Source: Hydrocarboniclastica marina (lineage in GTDB: Bacteria; Pseudomonadota; Gammaproteobacteria; Pseudomonadales; Oleiphilaceae). From it: a stretch of DNA of 64,000 bases. A program made the position numbers and the translations under genes. The stretch is taken from contig NZ_CP031093.1 of assembly GCF_004851605.1 (NCBI RefSeq), positions 310,001 through 374,000 of the forward strand. Direction: 5' to 3'. The notes beneath the pieces were generated by a model, which had not been told where the DNA came from, ran no database searches, and worked only from the letters and a program-made list of their open reading frames with translations. Shown piece after piece: positions 25,543-34,325 of the stretch (the first letter of the stretch is position 1; every line of letters starts with the position of its first letter).

Positions 25543-28500
25543 ATGAGCAGTTTTCGCCTTATCGAAATCGTGTCCGTAGCCGGCGAAGGTTTTGCCTTCG
25601 GCCCTGCTGGCGCTGAGGGTGCCGGGCAGCCTTTCAGCCAACGGGGCGCGGACGCCTGGCGTGCCTGGCTGCACCAGACATTCGCCCACAAGTTCGCTGA
25701 ACAGGCAGGACAGTGGGAGCAAGTCCTTGCCAGTGTTGAGCCTGTTACCCCGGCACTGGCACCCCATATAACGTTCAAACGCGTAGCCAGTCTCATCGAT
25801 TCGGGCAAATTGCAGGTCAGGCGTTTGCCGGTAGCGACTCCGACCACGACCACTGCCGTTGCCGGTCAGCCTTCGTCTGCCATGCGCTCCCGTGAACCCG
25901 ACATGGGTCAGGCTGCGCCGCCTGCGCCGAGCGCGACCGCATCCCGGGGGGTATCTAGTGCGAGCGTCGGCCAAGACGCCGCCGGCATGCAGCTCAAGGG
26001 CGACCCGGTCGCCCCCGTGAGCGGCGAAGAAATACTGACTCTGGAAGACTTTACTGTGGCGGCCCCCATGCCGCTGCGCTGGCAGCGCTGGTACCGCTCT
26101 GGCTATTGCGACCGGGATCTGGGCCTGGGAGCCGGCTGGTTTGCCGAATGTTTGCGATTGATCTGGCAAGACGCCGACGCCACCTGGCTGATCGACAGTG
26201 AAGCCCGACCCGTGCGTCTGGCGCTGCTGGCCCGGGGTGAGATTGCCTGGCACGCCATCGGCGGGCAGCGCCTGGAACGCAAGCACGACGACCGCATGTT
26301 GCTGACCGAGCGTGACGGGCGTGTCTGGATTTTTGCACCCGATGGGGCGGATGCCTGGCGGCCCACCAGTGTCCAGAATACCCTTGGCCATCAGTGGCTG
26401 CTCTTCTACGACGCCCAGCGTCGCCTCACCCGACTCGAGCTGGCGCCCGGCAAGAGCCTGGAGTTTGGTTATGTCTCAGGCCATCGGCTGAACAGCGTCA
26501 CCCTGCAACAGGATAGTCATAGTCAGAACCTCGTCACCTACGGGTACGATCAGCCCCACGGTAACCTGGCCGCAGCGACGACAGCCAACGGAACCGAACG
26601 CTACGGTTACCAGGGCAGCCTGATCACCAGTCGCCGGTTAACCACCGGCTATCACTTCTTCTTCCATTGGGAAGGCCTCGGGCCTGACGCCCGCTGTGTA
26701 CGAACCCATGGTGAAGACGGCAGCTACGATTTCCGTTTCGCCTATCAGCCCGACAAATTCCAGACCTGCGTCACCGACGCCTTCGGCGCGGAGCAGGTGT
26801 TCCACTACGACGAGCAGGGCCGGATCACCGCGCGTCAGGACCCTGATGGTGGCACCCATCAATGGCAATACAATGCCCGCGGGCAGCTTTCAGCCTACCG
26901 CCTGCCCGATGGCCGCACCACGAGCTACAGCTTCGATCCCTATGGTCGACCCACGCTTGAGCGTCTGCCAGACGGGCGTGAGCATCACCGGCAGTATAAT
27001 GCTCTGGGCTTCTGCGTCGGGGAGCAGCTACCTGACGGCAAGATAATCAAACGCCGCTTTGATGCCCTTGGCCGTCTCCTTGGTGAACAGCGCGCGGACG
27101 GCAGGATCTGGCAATACCACTACGACGAGAAAGGCTGGCTTAGCGAAGCCTGTAGTGACACCGGCGAAGTCCTGCGGACCGGCTTCAACCGCGATGGCCA
27201 ATTGATGGCCGCGGAAATCGGCAGCAATCTCAACAGGTATGCATTTGATGCGCAGGGACGGGTACAAGGGCATCTCATCCGCGATCTGGTGACCGAGTAT
27301 GACTATCAGGACGACCAGGTAAGCGCCGTTCACCAGTACCCCGAGCAGGCGCCCCAGCTCAGGCAAAGCCGCTTCTATAAATACGACAGTGCAGGTCGCC
27401 TCACCCGGTTCACCTCGGCCACGGGCGCTGTCCATGCCTATGAATACCAGGGCCTGGCCCGTCCGGTCCGTTACCAGCGGCCGGATGGCAAATCGGTCTT
27501 CTACCAATATGATAAAGCCGAGCGCCTCACCGACGTGATTCGTCCGGACGGTGGACGGTGGCAACTGAGATACAACAGCAAAGGCCAGGTCAGTGCCTGC
27601 CGCGCCCCCGATGGTCGCCACGTCCAGTTTAGCTACGATGCCGCGGGTGACATTGTGCACCGCGAACAGCCCGGCGACTGGGTTCAGCACCTCAAACGGG
27701 ATGCCGGTGGCCGTGTGCTGCAGCAGAGCAGCCAGGGCCGCGACCGCGCCCCGGTTACCCGGCAGTTCCAGTATGACAGTTTTGGCCGCCGCCAGACCGC
27801 CACCTGCGCCGATCGCCGCCTGAGCTGGTGTTATGACGCTCGCGGACAGATCAGTGAACATCAGCAGGACCAACACAGTGTTCAATATCAATATGGCCCC
27901 GGTCAGCGCCTTGAACAGATTCGCCTGCCCGACGGCACGGAAATCCGCTACCACTACGACCGTCTCGGCCGCTGGCACCGTGTCGACATTAACGGCCAGA
28001 ACCAGCTTCAACGCCAGTTCGACGACCAGGGCCGCGAAACCCTGCGAGAAGCCGGTGCCAATCGCCAGACCCAGGTCTGGGATCGCCACGACCGCCTGAT
28101 CAATCGCCGCTGGCAGGCGCAGGAGACCTGCGTTCGCCGCTATAGCTGGGATGCCGAATCACGGCTGGAACACTACGAAGACTCACGGGAAGGGAAGCAC
28201 CAGTTCCAGCGCGACGCCCAGGGACAATTGATCGCTGAAAACGACCAGCCGTTCAGCTATGACGACGGCGGCAACCGAATCGAACAAGCGGCCCAGATCC
28301 AGCAGGACCGCCTAATACAGCAAGGGGCGGCCAAGCGCCGGTACGACGCCCTCGGTGCCGAAACCGAAGTGCACGGCCCCAAAACCCAACGCCGCCGCTT
28401 CGACGCCGAAGGCCAGCTGATCGAGGTAACTGGCGATGGCCTGCACGTCCAATACGGCTACGATGCCCTCGGCCGCCGTGCATGGCGGAAAAGCGTTGAG

Positions 28501-29583
28501 GGTGTGGTCACGTACCTCTGGCATAACGATGTGCTTCTGGGGGAACAGCGCGACGGGCAATGGCAGTGGTACATCCGCGACCCCCAGACTGACGCTCCCC
28601 TGCTCACGCTCATCAATGGCGAAACGCACTACTACGAGCTGGATTGGCGCCAGGCGCCGGTAAGGCTCTGGAATGAGCGAGGTGGTCAGACCTGGCAGGG
28701 CAATGCTGATGCGTGGGGCAAGTACAGGCTCAGGAGCGAGATCAGCCAGTCTATCCGTCTGCCTGGGCAATTTGAGGATGAGCTGACTCAGCTGCACTTC
28801 AACCGGTTTCGCGACTACGACCCGAGCATAGGACGATACCTGAGTCCTGACCCCGTAGGGTTAGAGGGAGGAGTTAATAGCTACCGTTACACCCCCAATC
28901 CGATAGATTTTATCGATTCGTTGGGGCTTAGCTGTACGTCAACCAATCGTGTGAATTCGTTGCTGGCTGCTGCTCTAGCCTTGGGCATTTCATCAGCTAC
29001 TAATTCAGAGACAGCTGCGCCCACCCTTTCGGAGCTGCCAAAGCCGCCGTCACTAGCGGGAGCTTTGGCTGACAAAGAGTTCTGGTTAGGCTACGGGGAA
29101 GGTGTCAAGAATGTCGGTCTAGCGGCTGGGAAAATGATCCTTGGCGAGTTAAGTGTCTATTCGGGTTGGATCTTGAGTAAGATTCCTGGAGGCGGGCTTA
29201 CAGGTACATATCTGATGGTAGATGGAGCATCGATCTACGCGGGCGGGATGAGTGATGTCTCCAGCTATTTCTACGGCGAGTCTGTTAACTATGACTTCGT
29301 CGGAAACGCATACAGAAATGCGGGCGACTTCTACTTCGACAATGAGGCATATGGCGACGTCGCGAGGAGCTCTGTTGGTATAAGCGCAATTTTCAGAGCA
29401 AACACGATACCCGTTACGACGGTTTTTAACGAATCAGATTGGGGAGTTTCAGCGCTGACATACACTGCAAAAGTGCCAGCATATTACACCAGTAACACGG
29501 TCCTAAAAGCAGCAGACGCTGTAGGCATCGTCGACGGAGCTCGGACAGTTGCCGATGGATCAACCCCTGACAACGATGAGTAA
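25543..29583 (+). CDS. Rhs-repeat polymorphic toxin with DUF4225-like C-terminal tip
   Basis: Rhs proteins form a beta-cocoon enclosing a C-terminal toxin. Of 1346 residues, about 1-150 are a low-complexity N-terminal region without a PAAR motif. Residues about 150-180 contain G-D-P-V-A-P-V-S-G-E-E, the usual entry to the cocoon. YD repeats (Y-x-Y-D-x-x-G-R) run from about 250 to 1090. The core closes with F-R-D-Y-D-P-S-I-G-R-Y-L-S-P-D-P-V-G-L near 1090-1105 and D-S-L-G-L near 1124 (normally D-P-L-G-L). The last ~220 residues are Ala/Gly/Tyr-rich with hydrophobic segments and a Y-L-M-V-D-G-A-S-I-Y-A-G-G-M-S-D pattern resembling DUF4225, a tip found in Rhs toxins. Base composition drops after the core. 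A probable immunity gene follows by six bases. Confidence 0.9.
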   Translation: MSSFRLIEIVSVAGEGFAFGPAGAEGAGQPFSQRGADAWRAWLHQTFAHKFAEQAGQWEQVLASVEPVTPALAPHITFKRVASLIDSGKLQVRRLPVATPTTTTAVAGQPSSAMRSREPDMGQAAPPAPSATASRGVSSASVGQDAAGMQLKGDPVAPVSGEEILTLEDFTVAAPMPLRWQRWYRSGYCDRDLGLGAGWFAECLRLIWQDADATWLIDSEARPVRLALLARGEIAWHAIGGQRLERKHDDRMLLTERDGRVWIFAPDGADAWRPTSVQNTLGHQWLLFYDAQRRLTRLELAPGKSLEFGYVSGHRLNSVTLQQDSHSQNLVTYGYDQPHGNLAAATTANGTERYGYQGSLITSRRLTTGYHFFFHWEGLGPDARCVRTHGEDGSYDFRFAYQPDKFQTCVTDAFGAEQVFHYDEQGRITARQDPDGGTHQWQYNARGQLSAYRLPDGRTTSYSFDPYGRPTLERLPDGREHHRQYNALGFCVGEQLPDGKIIKRRFDALGRLLGEQRADGRIWQYHYDEKGWLSEACSDTGEVLRTGFNRDGQLMAAEIGSNLNRYAFDAQGRVQGHLIRDLVTEYDYQDDQVSAVHQYPEQAPQLRQSRFYKYDSAGRLTRFTSATGAVHAYEYQGLARPVRYQRPDGKSVFYQYDKAERLTDVIRPDGGRWQLRYNSKGQVSACRAPDGRHVQFSYDAAGDIVHREQPGDWVQHLKRDAGGRVLQQSSQGRDRAPVTRQFQYDSFGRRQTATCADRRLSWCYDARGQISEHQQDQHSVQYQYGPGQRLEQIRLPDGTEIRYHYDRLGRWHRVDINGQNQLQRQFDDQGRETLREAGANRQTQVWDRHDRLINRRWQAQETCVRRYSWDAESRLEHYEDSREGKHQFQRDAQGQLIAENDQPFSYDDGGNRIEQAAQIQQDRLIQQGAAKRRYDALGAETEVHGPKTQRRRFDAEGQLIEVTGDGLHVQYGYDALGRRAWRKSVEGVVTYLWHNDVLLGEQRDGQWQWYIRDPQTDAPLLTLINGETHYYELDWRQAPVRLWNERGGQTWQGNADAWGKYRLRSEISQSIRLPGQFEDELTQLHFNRFRDYDPSIGRYLSPDPVGLEGGVNSYRYTPNPIDFIDSLGLSCTSTNRVNSLLAAALALGISSATNSETAAPTLSELPKPPSLAGALADKEFWLGYGEGVKNVGLAAGKMILGELSVYSGWILSKIPGGGLTGTYLMVDGASIYAGGMSDVSSYFYGESVNYDFVGNAYRNAGDFYFDNEAYGDVARSSVGISAIFRANTIPVTTVFNESDWGVSALTYTAKVPAYYTSNTVLKAADAVGIVDGARTVADGSTPDNDE

Positions 29584-29589
29584 CGTAGA

Positions 29590-29829
29590 ATGTCCTGGTA
29601 TTCGCTAACTCTAGTAGTCGTCGCGTTCGCAATTCTTGAGATATTGAGTAGTTTGAGCTTCAAAAAACGAAGGAAGGTGTCAGAAGCATCAAGCATAGGG
29701 GCTTATATTTTAGGTGCATGGGCTTTCACCGGAGATGAGACATGGGCGGTTGTTTTTGGCGTCGGCCTCCTTCTAGTAGCTGTAATCTGCGATTTGTCGC
29801 GCCGAAGAGTTCGGGTCGCAGATCGTTAG
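29590..29829 (+). CDS. Probable immunity protein, small integral membrane protein
   Basis: The 79-residue product begins six bases after the rhs stop. It is almost entirely hydrophobic: helix one about residues 3-23, a basic loop (K-K-R-R-K), helix two about 33-47, helix three about 51-68, and a basic tail (S-R-R-R-V-R-V). I do not recognise a family. In Rhs loci the gene right after the toxin tip nearly always encodes its immunity protein, and a membrane location fits a membrane-acting toxin. It shares the lower GC content of the tip, suggesting the two were acquired together. No strong Shine-Dalgarno sequence is seen, so translation may be coupled to rhs. Confidence 0.75.
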   Translation: MSWYSLTLVVVAFAILEILSSLSFKKRRKVSEASSIGAYILGAWAFTGDETWAVVFGVGLLLVAVICDLSRRRVRVADR

Positions 29830-30211
29830 TCTCATAGACTGGACTCTTTATTATCGCTGAGCCAGGGCGGGAAATCTGGCTGTCACCAACGTTGGCTAGA
29901 TTTCGAGACTCGTTCCGAAAATGGGGGCACGAACTCTTCATTTGATTGACATCGCGGTAGGAGTTGGAGACTTGCTCTGCGTTGTCAAGGTTACCTACTT
30001 TGGTCCTCCGACCGTTGCAGGTGAAAGTACCTGACTATTCTAATTGTATATAACCTATCGTGGGCTTCTGTTAGGCCGGCTATGCTTGCAGCCATTACGC
30101 TGATAATAGCGTCGGGGCTGATGTTCAGGGTGTTTCAACTCATGTCGCAGGAACAGGAGTCATCGGCCTTACCATGATGCAATGCTGTCCGTTACCCACA
30201 TACCGAAACAA
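29830..30211. other. 382-bp AT-richer intergenic region after the Rhs module
   Basis: No gene can be supported here. Composition is lower in GC than the flanking ABC transporter gene, like the Rhs tip. A short inverted repeat AGTCT-CAT-AGACT sits at the very start, just after the immunity stop, but has no T-run to make it a good terminator. Short open stretches exist without starts or recognisable motifs. The region separates convergent genes and may be the scar of earlier tip/immunity cassettes. Confidence 0.5.
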
Positions 30212-32008
30212 TCAATCGAGCTTCCCCTCCCGATTCTGCTGCCTCCAAAGCCCCGCATACTTCCCCCCAGCCTCCAACAACTCCCCATGACTCCCACTCT
30301 CCACAATCTGCCCGTCATCCATCACCAGAATAGTATTCGCGTCGCGAATGGTAGATAGCCGGTGGGCGATAACCAGCGTGGTGCGGGTCCGGCTGATCTC
30401 GTTGAGCGCGTCCAGTATCGCCTGCTCGGACAGGGAGTCGAGGGAGGAGGTGGCTTCGTCGAGGATCAGTAGCGGTGGGTTTTTGAGGATGACGCGGGCG
30501 ATGGCGACCCGCTGTTTTTCGCCGCCGGAGAGTTTGAGGCCGCGTTCGCCGACGCGGGTTTGATAGCCCTCCGGCAGCGTTTCGATGAAGCGGTCGAGGT
30601 GGGCGAGGCGGGCCGCCTCGTATACCTCGGCTTCGCTCGCGTCGGGGCGGCCATAGGCCAGGTTGCGGAACAGGGTGTCGTTGAACAGGACGGTATCCTG
30701 GGGTACGACGCCCAGGGCGTTGCGCAGGCTGCTCTGGGTGACTTCGCGAATGTCCTGCCCATCGATGGTGATGCGGCCACCGTCCACGTCGTAGAAGCGG
30801 AACAGCAACCGGGCGAGGGTGGATTTGCCCGCGCCGCTGGCGCCGACGACCGCTATCTTATGGGCGGCGGGGATCGTGAAGGTGACGCCCTTGAGCACGG
30901 GTCGGGCGGCCTGGTAGGCGAACTGGACATTCTCAAAGCGGACTTCACCGCCCTGAATCTGCAGGTCCTGGGCGTGCTCTGCGTCCACCACTTTGGGCGC
31001 GTCACCCAACAGGCTGAACAGGCGCTCGACATTGACCAGGGCTTGCCTGATTTCCCGGTAGACAAAGCCGAGGGCATTGAGCGGTATAAACAGCTGGATG
31101 AGGTAGGCGTTGATCATGGTGAAATCGCCCAGGGTGATTTCGCCGCTGGCGGCCTCAACCGCGGCCATGCCGAGAATGACGACGAGGGCAATGCCGATTA
31201 TGAGGGACTGGCCGATATTAAGCGTGGCCAGGGAGAGCCGGTTTTTGAGCCGGGCTTTCTCCCAGTCTTCCAGGTCCTGGTCGTAGACTTCGGCTTCAAA
31301 AGCTTCGTTATTGAAGTATTTGACCGTCTCGTAGTTGAGCAGGCTGTCGAGGGCGCGGGAGTTCGATTGGTTGTCCCGGGCGTTGGCCTCGCGGACGAAG
31401 CGGGTGCGCCACTCGGTGACTTTGATCGAAAACAACACGTACACGATGATAGCCACGACGATCGCGGCGACGTAGCCGGGGTTGAAAGCGACCAGCAAAA
31501 TGGCTGAGACCAGCAGGATTTCGAGAATGGTCGGTACGATGTTGAACAGCGTGAAGCGCAGCAGAAAGCTGATACCGCCGGTACCGCGTTCCATGTCCCG
31601 GGTAAGGCCGCCGGTGTTGCGGTCCAGGTGAAAGGCCAGCTCGCGCTGGTGCAGGTGTCTGAACAGGCGCAGGGAAACCCGTCGCATGGCCCGCTCTGCG
31701 ACTCTTGCGAAGAGCGCGTCCCGTAGTTCGTTGAACAGTGTGCCACTGAAGCGCAACAGGCCATAAGTGCCGACCAGCAGCAGCGGAATCCATACCAGCA
31801 GCTCCCCGTCGCGGCCCTGGTCTAGGTAGTCGACGATGTACTTAAGGGCGATCGGTGTCGCCACGATCGCCAGCTTGGCGATGATCAGGCACGCGCCCGC
31901 CAGTGCAACGCGGCCCCGAAACTCGGCCAGATAAGGCCATAGCCCGGCGATAACGCGCCAGTCGGGTTTGTGGTTGGCCGGGTAGTCATTGTCAGCGTAG
32001 GCTCGCAA
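30212..32008 (-). CDS. Atm1/HMT1-type ABC exporter (fused permease and ATPase)
   Basis: The 598-residue half-transporter has six transmembrane helices in residues about 35-320 and an ATP-binding domain from about 350. Walker A is G-A-S-G-A-G-K-S-T, the signature is L-S-G-G-E-K-Q-R and Walker B is L-L-I-L-D-E-A-T-S-S-L-D. The membrane part contains the Atm1-family segments R-T-G-G-L-T-R-D-x-E-R-G-T-G-G-I and S-L-L-N-Y-E-T-V-K-Y-F. Bacterial Atm1 homologues export glutathione-linked metals or related thiol compounds; the substrate here is inferred. It is convergent with the Rhs module and divergent from the Crp/Fnr regulator. Confidence 0.9.
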   Translation of the reverse strand: MRAYADNDYPANHKPDWRVIAGLWPYLAEFRGRVALAGACLIIAKLAIVATPIALKYIVDYLDQGRDGELLVWIPLLLVGTYGLLRFSGTLFNELRDALFARVAERAMRRVSLRLFRHLHQRELAFHLDRNTGGLTRDMERGTGGISFLLRFTLFNIVPTILEILLVSAILLVAFNPGYVAAIVVAIIVYVLFSIKVTEWRTRFVREANARDNQSNSRALDSLLNYETVKYFNNEAFEAEVYDQDLEDWEKARLKNRLSLATLNIGQSLIIGIALVVILGMAAVEAASGEITLGDFTMINAYLIQLFIPLNALGFVYREIRQALVNVERLFSLLGDAPKVVDAEHAQDLQIQGGEVRFENVQFAYQAARPVLKGVTFTIPAAHKIAVVGASGAGKSTLARLLFRFYDVDGGRITIDGQDIREVTQSSLRNALGVVPQDTVLFNDTLFRNLAYGRPDASEAEVYEAARLAHLDRFIETLPEGYQTRVGERGLKLSGGEKQRVAIARVILKNPPLLILDEATSSLDSLSEQAILDALNEISRTRTTLVIAHRLSTIRDANTILVMDDGQIVESGSHGELLEAGGKYAGLWRQQNREGKLD

Positions 32009-32201
32009 ATCAACTCCTTGGTCGCGTTGCCGGGGGCGCCATTAGAGCAGGACTTTCAGCTGCCCAGATAGGCTTATCCTTCAATTTTGGCTTTTCAGTT
32101 GGCGTCGTGCCGGGGTTAATCCCTGTAACTCTGGCGTGGTAACTGTCGTCCATCGCATCCATGTATTGGCTGTGTCAGCCTACAACAGAGTGACCCGCTT
32201 T

Positions 32202-32227
32202 CAGTTGAACCAGTTGAACCAGTTGAC
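32202..32227. repeat. 9-bp tandem repeat upstream of the Crp/Fnr gene
   Basis: CAGTTGAAC occurs twice (32202-32210, 32211-32219), followed by a truncated third copy CAGTTGAC (32220-32227). It lies in the 288-base divergent spacer, about 70 bases before the regulator start. It could be a slippage product or a small multi-site operator. Confidence 0.7.
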
Positions 32228-32296
32228 CGGGTGAAACGGGAGGGCAGAGCCACTATCATGCGAATACAGTCATGTCGCAGGCAAGGAGTGCTAAAT

Positions 32297-33040
32297 ATGA
32301 CTAATGGTATTGATTCACCCGGCGGCCTGATGGTCAGGAAGCTGGAAAGTATCTTCACCCTCACCGACGAGGAGCAGCAGGCACTACGCGACATGCGGAT
32401 CGAACTCGCGAACGTTGAACCTGACCGGGACATCGTAAGCCTGGGCGACCGTCCTTCACAGACCTGCCTGCTTCTGGACGGCTTCACCTGTGTCTACAAA
32501 GGGTCAACGGACGGCAAGCGCCAGATCATGGCGCTGCAAGTCCCGGGAGATATCCCGGACCTGCACAGCTTACACCTGGAGGTTATGGACAGCAGCATCG
32601 CCGCTATCAGCCCCTGTAAAGTCGGGTTTATCCAGCACAGCGATTTGCGCCGGGTGTGCGAACGTTACCCTCGCATTGCCGCGGCCTTCTGGCGCGAGAC
32701 GCTGGTGGATGCCTCGATATTCCGCGAATGGCTGCTGAATATCGGGCGGCGCAAGACCTACAGCCGGATGGCCCACCTGCTCTGTGAGCTTCTGTTCCGC
32801 CTGAGGGCGGTGGGACTTGTCGAGAGTGGCACGTTCGACCTGCCGATTACACAGGTTGAGCTGGCGGACCTGTTGGGCACCAGCCCCGTACATGCCAACC
32901 GCGTCATTCAGGCGCTTCGCGCCGATGGATTGATACGGACACAGGGAAAAACATTGACTGTTCCCGATTTGGCGAAGCTGGTGAAAGCGGGCGACTTTGA
33001 CCCGCTGTATCTCCACCTGAAGGAAAACGAAACCGCCTGA
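32297..33040 (+). CDS. Crp/Fnr-family transcriptional regulator
   Basis: The 247-residue product has an N-terminal cyclic-nucleotide-binding-type beta roll (about 40-130, with L-L-L-D-G-F-T-C-V-Y-K and the P-G-D-I-P-D-L-H-S loop), a dimer helix and a C-terminal winged helix (about 170-230). The recognition region is I-T-Q-V-E-L-A-D-L-L-G-T-S-P-V-H-A-N-R-V-I-Q-A-L. No N-terminal cluster of four cysteines is present, so it is not an oxygen-sensing Fnr; the ligand is unknown. The ATG at 32297 follows AAGGAG by eight bases; upstream in-frame starts lack a site. It is divergent from the ABC exporter, a possible target. Confidence 0.88.
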   Translation: MTNGIDSPGGLMVRKLESIFTLTDEEQQALRDMRIELANVEPDRDIVSLGDRPSQTCLLLDGFTCVYKGSTDGKRQIMALQVPGDIPDLHSLHLEVMDSSIAAISPCKVGFIQHSDLRRVCERYPRIAAAFWRETLVDASIFREWLLNIGRRKTYSRMAHLLCELLFRLRAVGLVESGTFDLPITQVELADLLGTSPVHANRVIQALRADGLIRTQGKTLTVPDLAKLVKAGDFDPLYLHLKENETA

Positions 33041-33109
33041 GCGGCCAGAGCCACAGGCACGTCTCGGCGGATACAGGGCCTTTGAGCGATAGCGCGTGAG
33101 CGTTAGTGG

Positions 33110-34117
33110 TTAACGCGAATCGGTTATCAGGCAAGCCTTTAAGGCCTGGTCCAGTGCTCCAGCATCCAGCGGTTCTGAGGCGATGATCTCCAGCCGGCTG
33201 TCGGGCGCCTCTGGCAAATGCCAGGACTGGGCCATGCCGTCCGCGACGTTGACGGCGAGCCAGCCATCGTTGGTCCGGACTACACCTTTGCAGCGGAGCC
33301 AGTCGCCGTGGCAGAAGGCGAGCAGTGACTCGGCGTTGAATCGGTAATCTGGCGCAATCCGCCAGCCAAGGCTGAAGTGCCCGTCGCCGCTATTGCTGGC
33401 CTGGTGCCAGGGTTCTGTGGTTTCTGCCTCTGCCTGCGCTGCAGCATGCTCCGCCGCGCCCGGGCCATGGCGGTGTGCATGGGCGTGGGGGTGACTTAGC
33501 GGGCGTGATTGGGCTGGCTCAGGAAAAGTTTCAAGCAGCTCCACCGGGATACGGCCCTGGCTGACCTCGGCCAGGGCCGCTTTGGTCGGCGTGAGCGATG
33601 CGGCCCACTGGCGGTAGTTGTTGAGGGTGTCCTCATCGCAGAGGTCGAGCTTGTTGGCGATCAGGATATCCGCGGCGGCCACCTGGTCAACGAAGTTCGC
33701 GTGCGCCCGTACCCGTGGGTCATGCAGTTTGCGCGGGTCGACCAGGCAAAGGGAGGATCCCAGCGCCAGAACATCCCGGTAAAACTCGCCTTCAAGCAGC
33801 GCCAGTATCCGCGCCGGATGCCCCAGGCCGGTGGGTTCGATCAGCAGGCGGTCGGGTCGCTCCCGGCCGATCAGCAGGTTCAGGCCAATTTGCATCGGTA
33901 CACCCGCGACACAGCACATGCAGCCGCCGGGCACCTCGCGCACGCGCACGCCTTCCTGCTCCAGCAGGGTGCCGTCTATCCCTACTTCGCCAAACTCATT
34001 CACCAGAACGGCCCAGCGCTCCCCGGCCGGGCGTTGGGAAAGTATGTGACGGATGGCGGTCGTTTTGCCGACGCCAAGAAAACCCATAATGAGGTGGGTA
34101 GGGATTGGTGCTTGCAT
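33110..34117 (-). CDS. CobW/COG0523-family G3E GTPase
   Basis: CobW-type GTPases act as metal chaperones, often for zinc. The 335-residue product has the P-loop G-F-L-G-V-G-K-T-T near residue 12, the metal-binding G-G-C-M-C-C (C-x-C-C) near 67, the I-E-P-T-G-L-G-H-P switch and N-K-L-D near 155. A His-rich linker H-P-H-A-H-A-H-R-H-G lies near 230 before the C-terminal CobW domain. The frame is open farther upstream, but the family N-terminus fits ATG 34117. The histidine linker favours a zinc or nickel role; the client protein is unknown. No clear Zur box was recognised upstream. Confidence 0.88.
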   Translation of the reverse strand: MQAPIPTHLIMGFLGVGKTTAIRHILSQRPAGERWAVLVNEFGEVGIDGTLLEQEGVRVREVPGGCMCCVAGVPMQIGLNLLIGRERPDRLLIEPTGLGHPARILALLEGEFYRDVLALGSSLCLVDPRKLHDPRVRAHANFVDQVAAADILIANKLDLCDEDTLNNYRQWAASLTPTKAALAEVSQGRIPVELLETFPEPAQSRPLSHPHAHAHRHGPGAAEHAAAQAEAETTEPWHQASNSGDGHFSLGWRIAPDYRFNAESLLAFCHGDWLRCKGVVRTNDGWLAVNVADGMAQSWHLPEAPDSRLEIIASEPLDAGALDQALKACLITDSR

Positions 34118-34325
34118 GGTTGAGCCTGGTGAGAGAACGGTATTGAGACTGGTAAGTGAGCGATCGGCAACAGTTATAGCGGTCTCATCTGCCGGTAACA
34201 ACCCGCGTTTCTCTTGCCTGCCCAATCTCCAGGGCTGCCTCGTCGTACAGACCTTGCCGACACGCAATAAACTCCTCTACAGTTCGCGCTGAAATCATCA
34301 CACAGAACAGGTAAGCTAGCGCCCC

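Noticed and set aside
25450-26391. 313-codon minus-strand ORF over the rhs 5' end
   Set aside because: Opposite a clearly coding Rhs N-terminal region; composition typical of an antisense frame in GC-rich DNA.
27028-28089. 353-codon minus-strand ORF inside the rhs gene
   Set aside because: Antisense shadow of the repetitive YD-coding sequence; the product is low-complexity hydrophobic with no ribosome-binding site and no family pattern.
30070-30178. Short open stretch suggesting an Rhs or PAAR remnant
   Set aside because: About 40 codons preceded by a stop and without a start; no residue pattern strong enough to assign.
30560-31507. 315-codon plus-strand ORF opposite the ABC exporter
   Set aside because: The minus strand encodes a full Atm1-type transporter with all motifs; the plus-strand product has none.
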